Assembly: GCA_934654765.1 (NCBI GenBank)
Contig: CAKUGX010000057.1
Span: 1 to 11,495 of the forward strand
Direction of reading: 5' to 3'
Length of the DNA: 11,495 nucleotides
Source: an uncultured Collinsella sp.
GTDB lineage: Bacteria > Actinomycetota > Coriobacteriia > Coriobacteriales > Coriobacteriaceae
Shown: positions 6,229 to 11,495 of the stretch, piece by piece
Numbering within the stretch: position 1 is the first letter of the stretch
How the letters are laid out: the number at the start of each line of letters is the position of its first letter
Program-made: the position numbers and the translations under genes
The notes under the pieces: generated by a model
What the model saw: only the letters and a program-made list of their open reading frames with translations
The model's database searches: none
What the model was told of the DNA's origin: nothing

Positions 6229-7058
6229 GCGCAGCTCTTTTCCTCATAGGCCTTGAGGGACTCGCCCTCTTCGGAACGGTAAGCGGCCTGGCGGGCACGA
6301 AGGTCATCCCAGTCGACCAGGGTGGCATCGAAGTCGGGGCCGTCGACGCAAGCGAACTTGGTCACGCCGCCCACCTCGACGCGGCAGCAGCCGCACATGC
6401 CGGTGCCGTCAACCATGATGGGGTTGAGCGACGCGGTGATGGGGGTGTCGTACTTCTGGGCGGTGAGGGTCGAGAACTTCATCATCGGAACGGGGCCGAC
6501 GCAGAAGACCTGGCTCACGGCCTTGTCCTGCAGCAGGCGCTCCAGCGGAGCGGTGACAACGCCCTGCTCGCCGTAGGAACCGTCATCGGTGGTGATGTGG
6601 ATGTGGTCCTCGTCGAGGAGCTCGCGGAACTGGTCCTCCATGAGCAGGAGGTCCTTGGTGCGGGCGCCCATGATGGCGTGCACCTCGTGACCGGTCTCGA
6701 CCAGGTGCTTGGCGACCGGGAAGGCAATTGCAAGGCCGACGCCGCCGCCAATGACGGCGCAGGGGCCCTCAGCCATCTCGGTGGGAACGCCCAGCGGGCC
6801 CACGACGTCGCGCAGCGACTCGCCGGCCTCGTAGGTGGACAGCATCTCGGTGGTCTTGCCGATCACCATGAAGATGAACTCGACCCAGCCCTCGTCACCG
6901 TTCCAACCGGCCAGGGTAAACGGGACGCGCTCGCCCGTCTCGTTGGCGCGAACCATGAGGAACTGTCCAGCGTGCGCATGTTTGGCGATTGCAGGCGCCT
7001 CGATGCGGAACTTGAACACCTTCTCCGAGAACTGTGTCTTCTCCAGGATCTTATACAT
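6219..7058 (-). CDS. nfnA: NADH-dependent reduced ferredoxin:NADP+ oxidoreductase subunit A
   Basis: This 279-residue subunit belongs to the PyrK/ferredoxin-NADP reductase superfamily, also annotated as sulfide dehydrogenase subunit or dihydroorotate dehydrogenase electron-transfer-like. In NfnAB it binds NAD(H), FAD and a [2Fe-2S] cluster. Visible features are the FAD motif RVPFTLA (44-50), the nucleotide-binding IGGGVGLA (103-110), CVGPVPMM (186-193), and a cluster site running from D217 through C222 and C225 to C237 (DGTGMCGCCR...FACVDGP). The first ligand position is Asp instead of the Cys of PyrK, which is the hallmark known for Nfn small subunits. The start ATG at 7058 has GAGAGGGG just upstream on the minus strand (7063-7070). 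Its end overlaps nfnB, so the two are probably translationally coupled. Confidence 0.88.
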   Translation of the reverse strand: MYKILEKTQFSEKVFKFRIEAPAIAKHAHAGQFLMVRANETGERVPFTLAGWNGDEGWVEFIFMVIGKTTEMLSTYEAGESLRDVVGPLGVPTEMAEGPCAVIGGGVGLAIAFPVAKHLVETGHEVHAIMGARTKDLLLMEDQFRELLDEDHIHITTDDGSYGEQGVVTAPLERLLQDKAVSQVFCVGPVPMMKFSTLTAQKYDTPITASLNPIMVDGTGMCGCCRVEVGGVTKFACVDGPDFDATLVDWDDLRARQAAYRSEEGESLKAYEEKSCACH

Positions 7059-7124
7059 AGAACCCCTCTCTTGTTAGGGCTGCCGAACCGTGCCTCCACG
7101 GAAATGGACGGTAGCCCGAATAAA

Positions 7125-7159
7125 ACCGTACGCGCACAGGCGTTGTGCAGACATACGGT
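7125..7159 (-). promoter_or_regulatory. Hairpin with T-rich tail in the nfnA leader
   Basis: On the minus strand ACCGTA (7159-7154) pairs with TACGGT (7130-7125). Inside it GCACA (7148-7144) pairs with TGTGC (7138-7134). TTTTATTC follows immediately. It sits right downstream of the TATAAT box at 7169-7164, so it would form at the very 5' end of the nfnA mRNA. It could attenuate or stabilise the transcript, or stop read-through from pth. Confidence 0.4.
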
Positions 7160-7163
7160 GCAA

Positions 7164-7169
7164 ATTATA
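7164..7169 (-). promoter_or_regulatory. Probable -10 box of nfnAB
   Basis: A perfect TATAAT is read on the minus strand about 105 bases before the nfnA start, in the only gene-free stretch upstream of it. No good TTGACA-like element lies 16-18 bases upstream (the sequence there is near CGTAAG), so only the -10 is supported. Confidence 0.45.
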
Positions 7170-7232
7170 CCCTCATGGACATGTCGCTTACGTGTGTCTT
7201 CGGCGGTTGGGAAAAGGGTTTATCCACTTCGG

Positions 7233-7429
7233 CCTACCAAAGGGGGAGAGGTTTATTTTGGTCAGTTTTATCAGGCAAAACGACAAAGGGGGTCGGCCTC
7301 GCGCTTTGGTGAGGCCGACCCCCTTTGGGGCGTTATGCATGTATGGTGGCAGCGTGATTATTGCGATGTGCCGACTGCGGCGTTTACGCAGATAAACCTG
7401 CCAAAATAAACCTGTCCCTAAATGGTAGG
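7233..7429. repeat. Block bounded by ~40-bp imperfect inverted repeats around a 16-bp palindrome
   Basis: Read as reverse complement, 7233-7261 matches 7401-7429 at 24 of 29 positions, both starting CCAAAATAAACCT and ending TGGTAGG. The match continues outward as GATAAAACTG (7272-7263) and GATAAACCTG (7391-7400). Between them sits the perfect 16-bp terminator stem 7285-7326. There is no coding sequence in the 7059-7431 gap; the rest is the nfnA promoter and leader plus unstructured sequence. The layout parallels the 4378-4724 block but the sequence differs. Confidence 0.6.
7276..7326 (-). terminator. Probable terminator downstream of pth
   Basis: AAAGGGGGTCGGCCTC (7285-7300) pairs perfectly with 7311-7326 around a 10-nt loop. 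On the minus strand the stem is followed by TTTGTCGTTTT. It lies about 105 bases after the pth stop and before the nfnA promoter. Confidence 0.7.
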
Positions 7430-7432
7430 TTT
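7394..7432. repeat. Hairpin with CTGTCCC core at the pth stop codon
   Basis: AAACCTGCCA (7394-7403) pairs with TGGTAGGTTT (7423-7432) with one G-T wobble. The 19-nt loop contains CCTGTCCC. It touches the first base of the pth stop codon (7432-7434). On the minus strand T-rich sequence (GGTTTATTTTGG) occurs within it. It is a weak terminator candidate and a member of the dispersed GGGACAG hairpin set. Confidence 0.55.
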
Positions 7433-8061
7433 TAGTGTTTGCCGTTGGAGGAAGCGGCGCCGTTTACGTGATCGCGGGCGTAGATTACGCCGTGGACGAT
7501 GGCCAAACCGGCGGCATCTGCGGCGCGGGCGCAGGTGTCCTGGAAGTCCTCGGCCTCGCGGGCGCGCAGCTGCTTGAGCACATAGTCTGCCACGGCCATC
7601 TTGCCGGGAGGGTTGCCGATGCCGGTGCGGATGCGGCTAAAGTCGCGGCTGCCCATCTTGTCGATGATGGAGCGCAGGCCGTTGTGGCCGGCGTGGCCGC
7701 CGCCCACCTTGACACGTACGTCGCCGGCGGGAATGTCGAGCTCGTCGTGAATCACGAGCAGCTCCTCGGCCTTGATCTTGTACTCGCGGCAGAGCTTGGA
7801 GATGGGGCCACCCGAGGTATTCATATACGACTGCGGCTTGACAAGCACGATCTGGCGCTTGCCGCCCTCTTCCTCGACATCGTTGATATTGATGAGCGCG
7901 ACCTCGGCGCCTGCCTGGTTTTTCCAGTACGTGACACCGGCCTGACGGGCCAGCTCGTCGATCGCCTTAAAGCCGGCGTTGTGGCGGGTCTCGGCATATT
8001 CCTCGCCCGGGTTGCCAAGCCCGGCAACCATGCGAATCTTGAGCGGCTGTGCAGCTGCCAT
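7432..8061 (-). CDS. pth: Peptidyl-tRNA hydrolase
   Basis: Pth cleaves the ester bond of peptidyl-tRNAs released from stalled ribosomes, recycling tRNA in the cytoplasm. The 209-residue product is close to the bacterial norm and has every family motif: MVAGLGNPG (11-19), ETRHNAG (24-30) with catalytic His27, KPQSYMNTSG (75-84) with Asn81, HDELDIPAG (105-113) with Asp106, GGGHAGHNGLRSI (120-132) with Asn127, and RIRTGIGNP (143-151). The start at 8061 is supported by AAAGGAAG upstream on the minus strand (8067-8074). A short Ala/Ser/Asn/Gly-rich tail ends the protein. It follows prs in the conserved glmU-prs-pth order but is separated from it by a strong hairpin, so it probably has its own promoter in 8062-8179, where I could not identify one. 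Confidence 0.96.
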   Translation of the reverse strand: MAAAQPLKIRMVAGLGNPGEEYAETRHNAGFKAIDELARQAGVTYWKNQAGAEVALININDVEEEGGKRQIVLVKPQSYMNTSGGPISKLCREYKIKAEELLVIHDELDIPAGDVRVKVGGGHAGHNGLRSIIDKMGSRDFSRIRTGIGNPPGKMAVADYVLKQLRAREAEDFQDTCARAADAAGLAIVHGVIYARDHVNGAASSNGKH

Positions 8062-8179
8062 AGGCTTCCTTTCGTTACATAAGTAGTTCGTTCAACGACA
8101 AAGGCTACCACGCCCGCCGAAGGCGAGACTTCGTTTCAGCGAAATCCCACCAGACAAAAGCGCGGCCGCGGCAGAGCGA

Positions 8180-8257
8180 GCCGTCGGAACAGAAGAAACC
8201 CCCGCGCGACCTTTGCGAAGCAAGGGGGAGCGCGGGGGTTTCTTCTGTTCCGACGGC
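8180..8257. terminator. Bidirectional terminator-like hairpin with a perfect 28-bp stem
   Basis: Bases 8180-8207 are the exact reverse complement of 8230-8257. The 22-nt loop can form a further TTGC/GCAA stem. The GC-rich inner stem (CCCCCGCGC/GCGCGGGGG) is followed, in either direction, by TTTCTTCTGTT, which is itself part of the outer arm. The prs stop codon is 29 bases away on the minus strand, so prs is the obvious client. The outer half of the stem is longer than termination needs. Confidence 0.75.
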
Positions 8258-8285
8258 GATGCGCCGGGTTGCAAGGACGATGCGA

Positions 8286-9272
8286 TTACAGCGCGAAGTC
8301 GCCGCCGACGAGCGTGGAGACGGGCTCCTCGTGGTAAACGGCGGAGATGGCCTGAGCGAACTCCTCGGCGACCGAGATAGTCTTGATCTTGCCGCCGACC
8401 TCGACGGGGATGGCGTCGGTGACGACGCACTCGACGATGGGGGCATCGTTCAGGCGCTCGATGGCCGGACCGGAGAAGATGCCGTGGGTGGCGCAGACGT
8501 AGATGTCGCCGGCGCCCATAGCCTTGAGCTCCTTGACGTTGGCGCACAGGGTGCCAGCGGTGTCGATCATGTCGTCGTTGATGATGCAGGTCTTGCCCTT
8601 GATGTCACCGATGATGCCCATGACCTCGGCGGCGTTGTGGCGCGGACGGCCCTTGTGGGCGATGGCCAGGTCGCAGCCGAGCATGTCGGACAGCTTCTTG
8701 GCGGCCTTGGCGCGACCCACGTCGGGGGAGACGACAACCAGGTTGTCGGTGTCGAAGTGCATGTCGTTGTAGTACTGGCCAAACAGCGGCAGTGCGGACA
8801 GGTGGTTAACCGGGATATCGAAGAAGCCCTGGATCTGGCCCTGGTGCAGGTCGAGGGTGATGATGCGGTTGACGCCGGCGCGCTCGAGCAGGTTGGCGAC
8901 GAGGCGGGCGGTGATGGGCTCGCGCGGGCCGGCCTTGCGGTCCTGGCGGGCATAGCCGTAGTGGGTGATAACGGCGGTGATGGAGCGGGCGGATGCGCGC
9001 TTGGCAGCGTCGGTGGCGATGAGCAGCTCCATGAGCATGTCGTTGACGTTGCCGCCGGCCACGGACTGAATCAGGAAGACGTCGGCGCCGCGGACGGTCT
9101 CGTCGTAGCGGGCGTAAATCTCACCATTGGCGAACTGCTTTAGCGTAAGGCCCGAAAGCTCGACCCCAAGGTACTCAGCAATCTTCTGAGCGAGGGGACG
9201 GTTGGAGGAACCGGAATACACGCGGATGGACTTGCGCATATTCTCCGACTTCTCGGGATCATTAATCGGCAT
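8286..9272 (-). CDS. prs: Ribose-phosphate pyrophosphokinase (PRPP synthase, class I)
   Basis: Prs makes phosphoribosyl pyrophosphate from ribose 5-phosphate and ATP for purine, pyrimidine, histidine, tryptophan and NAD synthesis. The 328-residue sequence is complete. It has FANGEIYARYDETVRG (47-62), HYGYARQDRKAGPREPITA (104-122) for ATP binding, LDLHQGQIQGFFDIPV (140-155), the flexible loop with Lys207 and Arg209 (HKGRPRHN), and the PRPP-binding DDMIDTAGT (233-241). The loop differs from the common DKRRP text, yet the Lys and Arg matching the catalytic pair of Bacillus Prs are kept. The start ATG 9272 has AAGGAG (9281-9286, minus strand) 8 bases upstream; an internal Met at residue 12 is a less likely start. 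It lies downstream of glmU as in many bacteria. Confidence 0.96.
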   Translation of the reverse strand: MPINDPEKSENMRKSIRVYSGSSNRPLAQKIAEYLGVELSGLTLKQFANGEIYARYDETVRGADVFLIQSVAGGNVNDMLMELLIATDAAKRASARSITAVITHYGYARQDRKAGPREPITARLVANLLERAGVNRIITLDLHQGQIQGFFDIPVNHLSALPLFGQYYNDMHFDTDNLVVVSPDVGRAKAAKKLSDMLGCDLAIAHKGRPRHNAAEVMGIIGDIKGKTCIINDDMIDTAGTLCANVKELKAMGAGDIYVCATHGIFSGPAIERLNDAPIVECVVTDAIPVEVGGKIKTISVAEEFAQAISAVYHEEPVSTLVGGDFAL

Positions 9273-9318
9273 TACCCTTCTCCTTTATACATCGAATGCC
9301 ATATAGATGCCTTGTTGC

Positions 9319-9324
9319 ATTGTA
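9319..9324 (-). promoter_or_regulatory. Possible -10 box of prs
   Basis: TACAAT is read on the minus strand 46 bases before the prs start, after the glmU terminator. No convincing -35 sequence is found at the right distance, so this is tentative. Confidence 0.3.
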
Positions 9325-9411
9325 ACCGCGCGGCGGGGCTTATCGAGTCTTGATAACGTCTTTACCGTCAACGGACACGAACCGACCACTCATCCGGTCG
9401 CGCAGGTCACG

Positions 9412-9449
9412 ATAGAAAAAGGAGCCGCCCCCATGGAGCAGCTCCTTTT
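9412..9449 (-). terminator. Intrinsic terminator of glmU
   Basis: AAAAGGAGC (9417-9425) pairs with GCTCCTTTT (9441-9449). On the minus strand the stem is followed by TTTTTCTATC. It lies 15 bases past the glmU stop. It implies that prs is at least partly transcribed from its own promoter. Confidence 0.8.
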
Positions 9450-9464
9450 GTGCTTGGTAAAACG

Positions 9465-10877
9465 TTATACCTCGTCGTCCTCGTGCAGGCGGCGGCGGTA
9501 ATCGGCGGCCCAGCCCTCAATATTTACCTGACGGGCGCGGCCCAGACCAAGTGCGTCGGCCGGGACCGGCTCGGTGATGACGGAGCCGGCGGCCACGAGC
9601 GCACCGTCGCCAATCTGGGCGGGCGCGACCATCATGGTGTCGGAACCGATGAAGGCATCCTTGCCGATGACGGTCTTGTGCTTGTGCTCGCCGTCGTAGT
9701 TGCAGGTGATGGAGCCTGCGCCCACGTTGACGCCGGAGCCCATGGTGGTGTCGCCGATGTAGGACAGGTGCGGCACCTTGGAGCCCTCGCCGATCGTGGA
9801 CTTCTTGATCTCCACGTGCGTGCCGGCCTTGGAACCGTCGAGCATATGAGTGCCCGGGCGCAGGTAGGCGCGCGGGCCGCAGTCGACGCCGTTCTCGATG
9901 ACGGCCTCGATGGCGATGGTCTCATCGATGGTGCAGCCGCTGCCGACGGTGGTGTCGGTGAGACGGCTGTTGGGGCCGAGCTGGCACTCCTCGCCCACGG
10001 TGACATGGCCGATCAGGTGCGTCTGCGGCCACACAATAGTGTCGCGGCCGATGGTGGCGTCGGGGCCGATCCAGGCCTGCGTGGGGTCGATGAAGGTAAC
10101 GCCCTCGGCCATCCAGTGCTCGTTGATACGGTCGCGCGCGATGGCGGTAAGCTGCGCGAGCTGGATGCGGCTGTTGACGCCCAGGCCGTCGCGGTAGTCG
10201 TCACAGTGGAAGATGGAGACCGCCTGGCCGTGGCCTTTGAGGATCTCGAGCATGTCGGGCAGATAGTACTCGGACTGCGCGTTGTCGTTGCCGATCTCGT
10301 CAATGTGCGCGGCGAGCTGCGCGCCGTCGAAGGCGTAGCATCCGGCGTTGCACTCGAGCAGCGTGGCGGCCTGCTCGGGCGTGCAGTCCTTCTGCTCGAT
10401 GATGCGCTCAATCTGACCATCGGCGCCCAGCTTGATGCGGCCGTAGCCGAAGGGGTCGGGCGGGGTCATGGTCATGACGGTGCAGGCGAGCTCGCCGGTG
10501 GCGACGGTCTGCGCGAACTTGGCGACGGTGTCGGCGGTGATGAGCGGCAGGTCGCCGTTGAGCACGACGACGGGGCCTTGCGTGATGCCGCAGGCCTCGA
10601 GCGCGACCTTTACGGCGTGGCCGGTGCCCAGGCGCTCGGTCTGCTCGACGCACTCGACCTTGGTGGCGCTGTTGGCATAGGCGCCGTCGATAAGGGCGCG
10701 CATCTCGTCGGCGTGGCTGCCGATGACAACCACGACGCGGTTGCAGCCGGCCTTGATGGTGGCGTCGACGATCCACTGGACCATGGGCTTACCCAGGATC
10801 TTGTGCGAAACCTTGCAGTGGTTCGACTTCATGCGGGTGCCCTCGCCGGCAGCGAGGATAATTGCGGTTGCGTCCAT
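9465..10877 (-). CDS. glmU: Bifunctional N-acetylglucosamine-1-phosphate uridyltransferase / glucosamine-1-phosphate acetyltransferase
   Basis: GlmU acetylates glucosamine 1-phosphate and then joins it to UTP, giving UDP-GlcNAc for peptidoglycan. The 470-residue length is typical. The N-terminal uridyltransferase domain shows LAAGEGTRMKS (8-18), QTERLGTGHAV (79-89), LNGDLPL (106-112) with metal-binding Asp109, and ECNAGCYAF (175-183). The C-terminal left-handed beta-helix shows repeated hexapeptides from about 264, RAYLRPGTH (336-344), catalytic His370 in VPHLSYIGD, and VGAGSITCNYDG (385-396). The frame is open for 70 further codons upstream, but ATG 10877 is chosen because AGGAGA (10882-10887, minus strand) precedes it and the family begins exactly at MDATAIILAAG. 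The tail is acidic. It heads the glmU-prs-pth cluster and is divergent from the ECF gene. Confidence 0.96.
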   Translation of the reverse strand: MDATAIILAAGEGTRMKSNHCKVSHKILGKPMVQWIVDATIKAGCNRVVVVIGSHADEMRALIDGAYANSATKVECVEQTERLGTGHAVKVALEACGITQGPVVVLNGDLPLITADTVAKFAQTVATGELACTVMTMTPPDPFGYGRIKLGADGQIERIIEQKDCTPEQAATLLECNAGCYAFDGAQLAAHIDEIGNDNAQSEYYLPDMLEILKGHGQAVSIFHCDDYRDGLGVNSRIQLAQLTAIARDRINEHWMAEGVTFIDPTQAWIGPDATIGRDTIVWPQTHLIGHVTVGEECQLGPNSRLTDTTVGSGCTIDETIAIEAVIENGVDCGPRAYLRPGTHMLDGSKAGTHVEIKKSTIGEGSKVPHLSYIGDTTMGSGVNVGAGSITCNYDGEHKHKTVIGKDAFIGSDTMMVAPAQIGDGALVAAGSVITEPVPADALGLGRARQVNIEGWAADYRRRLHEDDEV

Positions 10878-11070
10878 GTGATCTCCTGTTACGTTATAGA
10901 GACGTGTGTTTGGAAACGATACACGGCGCAATATGATACCGCAGGCATATGACGAGCGCGTAACGATTGGTTTGCGGCGGTTGAGGCTTGCGCCGCCGGC
11001 GTGGCGTTTGCACTGCTTGTGTGCGGCGCTGGCGGTGCTGCGGAGCTGTTGTTTGAGCGAGGGGACGGGG

Positions 11071-11495
11071 GTGCCCGTGGACAACATACGAGAGGAGTTT
11101 GGCGGCGAGCCCGTCGCGGCATTCTCGATGTCGCATCCGGCTGTGCCGGCACTCTATATAGTGCTGACGCTGGGGCTCACTATGTTCTCGATGCAGCCGG
11201 TACTGATTGCGCTGTCACTTGCGGGCGGGCTGGCGTATGGATTTGCGACGCGTGGGGCTGCCCGCACGCTGGGCGCGCTCCGCTGGCAGCTGCCGGTGAT
11301 TTTGATCGTTGCGGTGCTCAATCCGCTGTTTAGCGCCTCGGGCTCGACGGAGCTGTTCCGTATTGGCATGCGCGCGGTGTATCTGGAGAGCATGGTATAC
11401 GGCCTGTGCATGGGCGGGTTGTTTGTGGCGAGCGTGCTGTGGTTTGAGGCGGCGGCGTCGATGCTCGAATACGACAAGGTGCTCGCGCTGCTGGG
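11071..11495 (+). CDS. ECF transporter T component (EcfT/CbiQ family), N-terminal part cut by window end
   Basis: The frame has no stop before the window end; 141 complete codons are visible. EcfT is the membrane scaffold of energy-coupling factor importers for vitamins or metals, joining two ATPases to a substrate-binding S protein. Evidence is the block LPVILIVAVLNPLFSASGSTELF (about 74-96), VYLESMVYGLCMGGLFVASVLWF (about 103-125), and hydrophobic helices near 26-59. The conserved NPLF..G.T..L and E..YG pattern is typical of the family. The C-terminal ARG-type coupling motifs would be beyond the edge. The start is uncertain: GTG 11071 follows GAGGGG at 11059-11064, GTG 11077 and ATG 11128 are alternatives, and the frame is open back to ATG 10933, but that extension looks non-coding. 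Confidence 0.75.
   Translation, partial: MPVDNIREEFGGEPVAAFSMSHPAVPALYIVLTLGLTMFSMQPVLIALSLAGGLAYGFATRGAARTLGALRWQLPVILIVAVLNPLFSASGSTELFRIGMRAVYLESMVYGLCMGGLFVASVLWFEAAASMLEYDKVLALL

Noticed and set aside
6222..7409. Plus-strand reading frame opposite nfnA
   Set aside because: It mirrors nfnA and its leader, has no ribosome binding site and no domain, and runs through terminator structures.
8161..8170. CGCGGCCGCG palindrome
   Set aside because: A 10-bp GC palindrome is expected by chance at this base composition and has no supporting context.
9450..10952. Long plus-strand reading frame opposite glmU
   Set aside because: The translation is Gly/Ala/Val/Asp-rich without recognisable motifs, and glmU on the other strand has complete motifs and a ribosome binding site.
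10878..11087. 70-codon N-terminal extension of glmU
   Set aside because: The GlmU family starts at the MDATAIILAAG segment and AGGAGA precedes ATG 10877; the extension looks like random GC-rich sequence.

Overview
The window looks like chromosomal DNA from a GC-rich Gram-positive anaerobe. My best guess is a member of the Coriobacteriia (Actinomycetota) close to Collinsella. That placement is inference, based on the high-GC third-position codon use, strong AGGAGG-type ribosome binding sites, a Tat-type lipoprotein signal, an electron-bifurcating Nfn complex and intergenic hairpins built around a GGGGACAGGC core. No rRNA, tRNA or phage gene is visible.

Layout. Bases 1-305 hold the 3' end of a yqeY-like gene. 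Bases 306-655 are non-coding and rich in inverted repeats. Bases 656-4357 form a plus-strand operon: a polar amino acid ABC transporter (ATPase, Tat-type substrate-binding lipoprotein, two permeases) followed by a cytidylate kinase-like gene. Bases 4358-4818 separate two convergent transcription units. This gap holds a terminator for each side and a repeat-dense block: three 55-nt palindromic units at 80-81 nt spacing, bracketed by a 26-bp perfect inverted repeat.

The rest is mostly minus strand, listed here in transcription order. glmU (10877 to 9465), prs (9272 to 8286) and pth (8061 to 7432) follow the classic glmU-prs-(ctc)-pth order known from Bacillus, without ctc, and each is followed by its own terminator-like hairpin. 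nfnA (7058 to 6219) and nfnB (6228 to 4819) overlap by 10 bases and encode the two subunits of NADH-dependent reduced ferredoxin:NADP+ oxidoreductase. At the right edge a plus-strand gene, divergent from glmU and cut by the window end, encodes the N-terminal part of an ECF transporter T component.

Functionally the genes are housekeeping: UDP-GlcNAc synthesis (GlmU), PRPP synthesis (Prs), peptidyl-tRNA recycling (Pth), redox balancing between ferredoxin, NADH and NADPH (NfnAB), and amino acid and vitamin or metal uptake. The unusual content is in the gaps, where most intergenic regions carry long, nearly perfect palindromes. Several share a GGGACAG core, and two stretches (4358-4747 and 7233-7429) are organised as inverted-repeat-bounded blocks around internal palindromes. 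I found no clear multi-gene novel system; these repeat families are the best lead.
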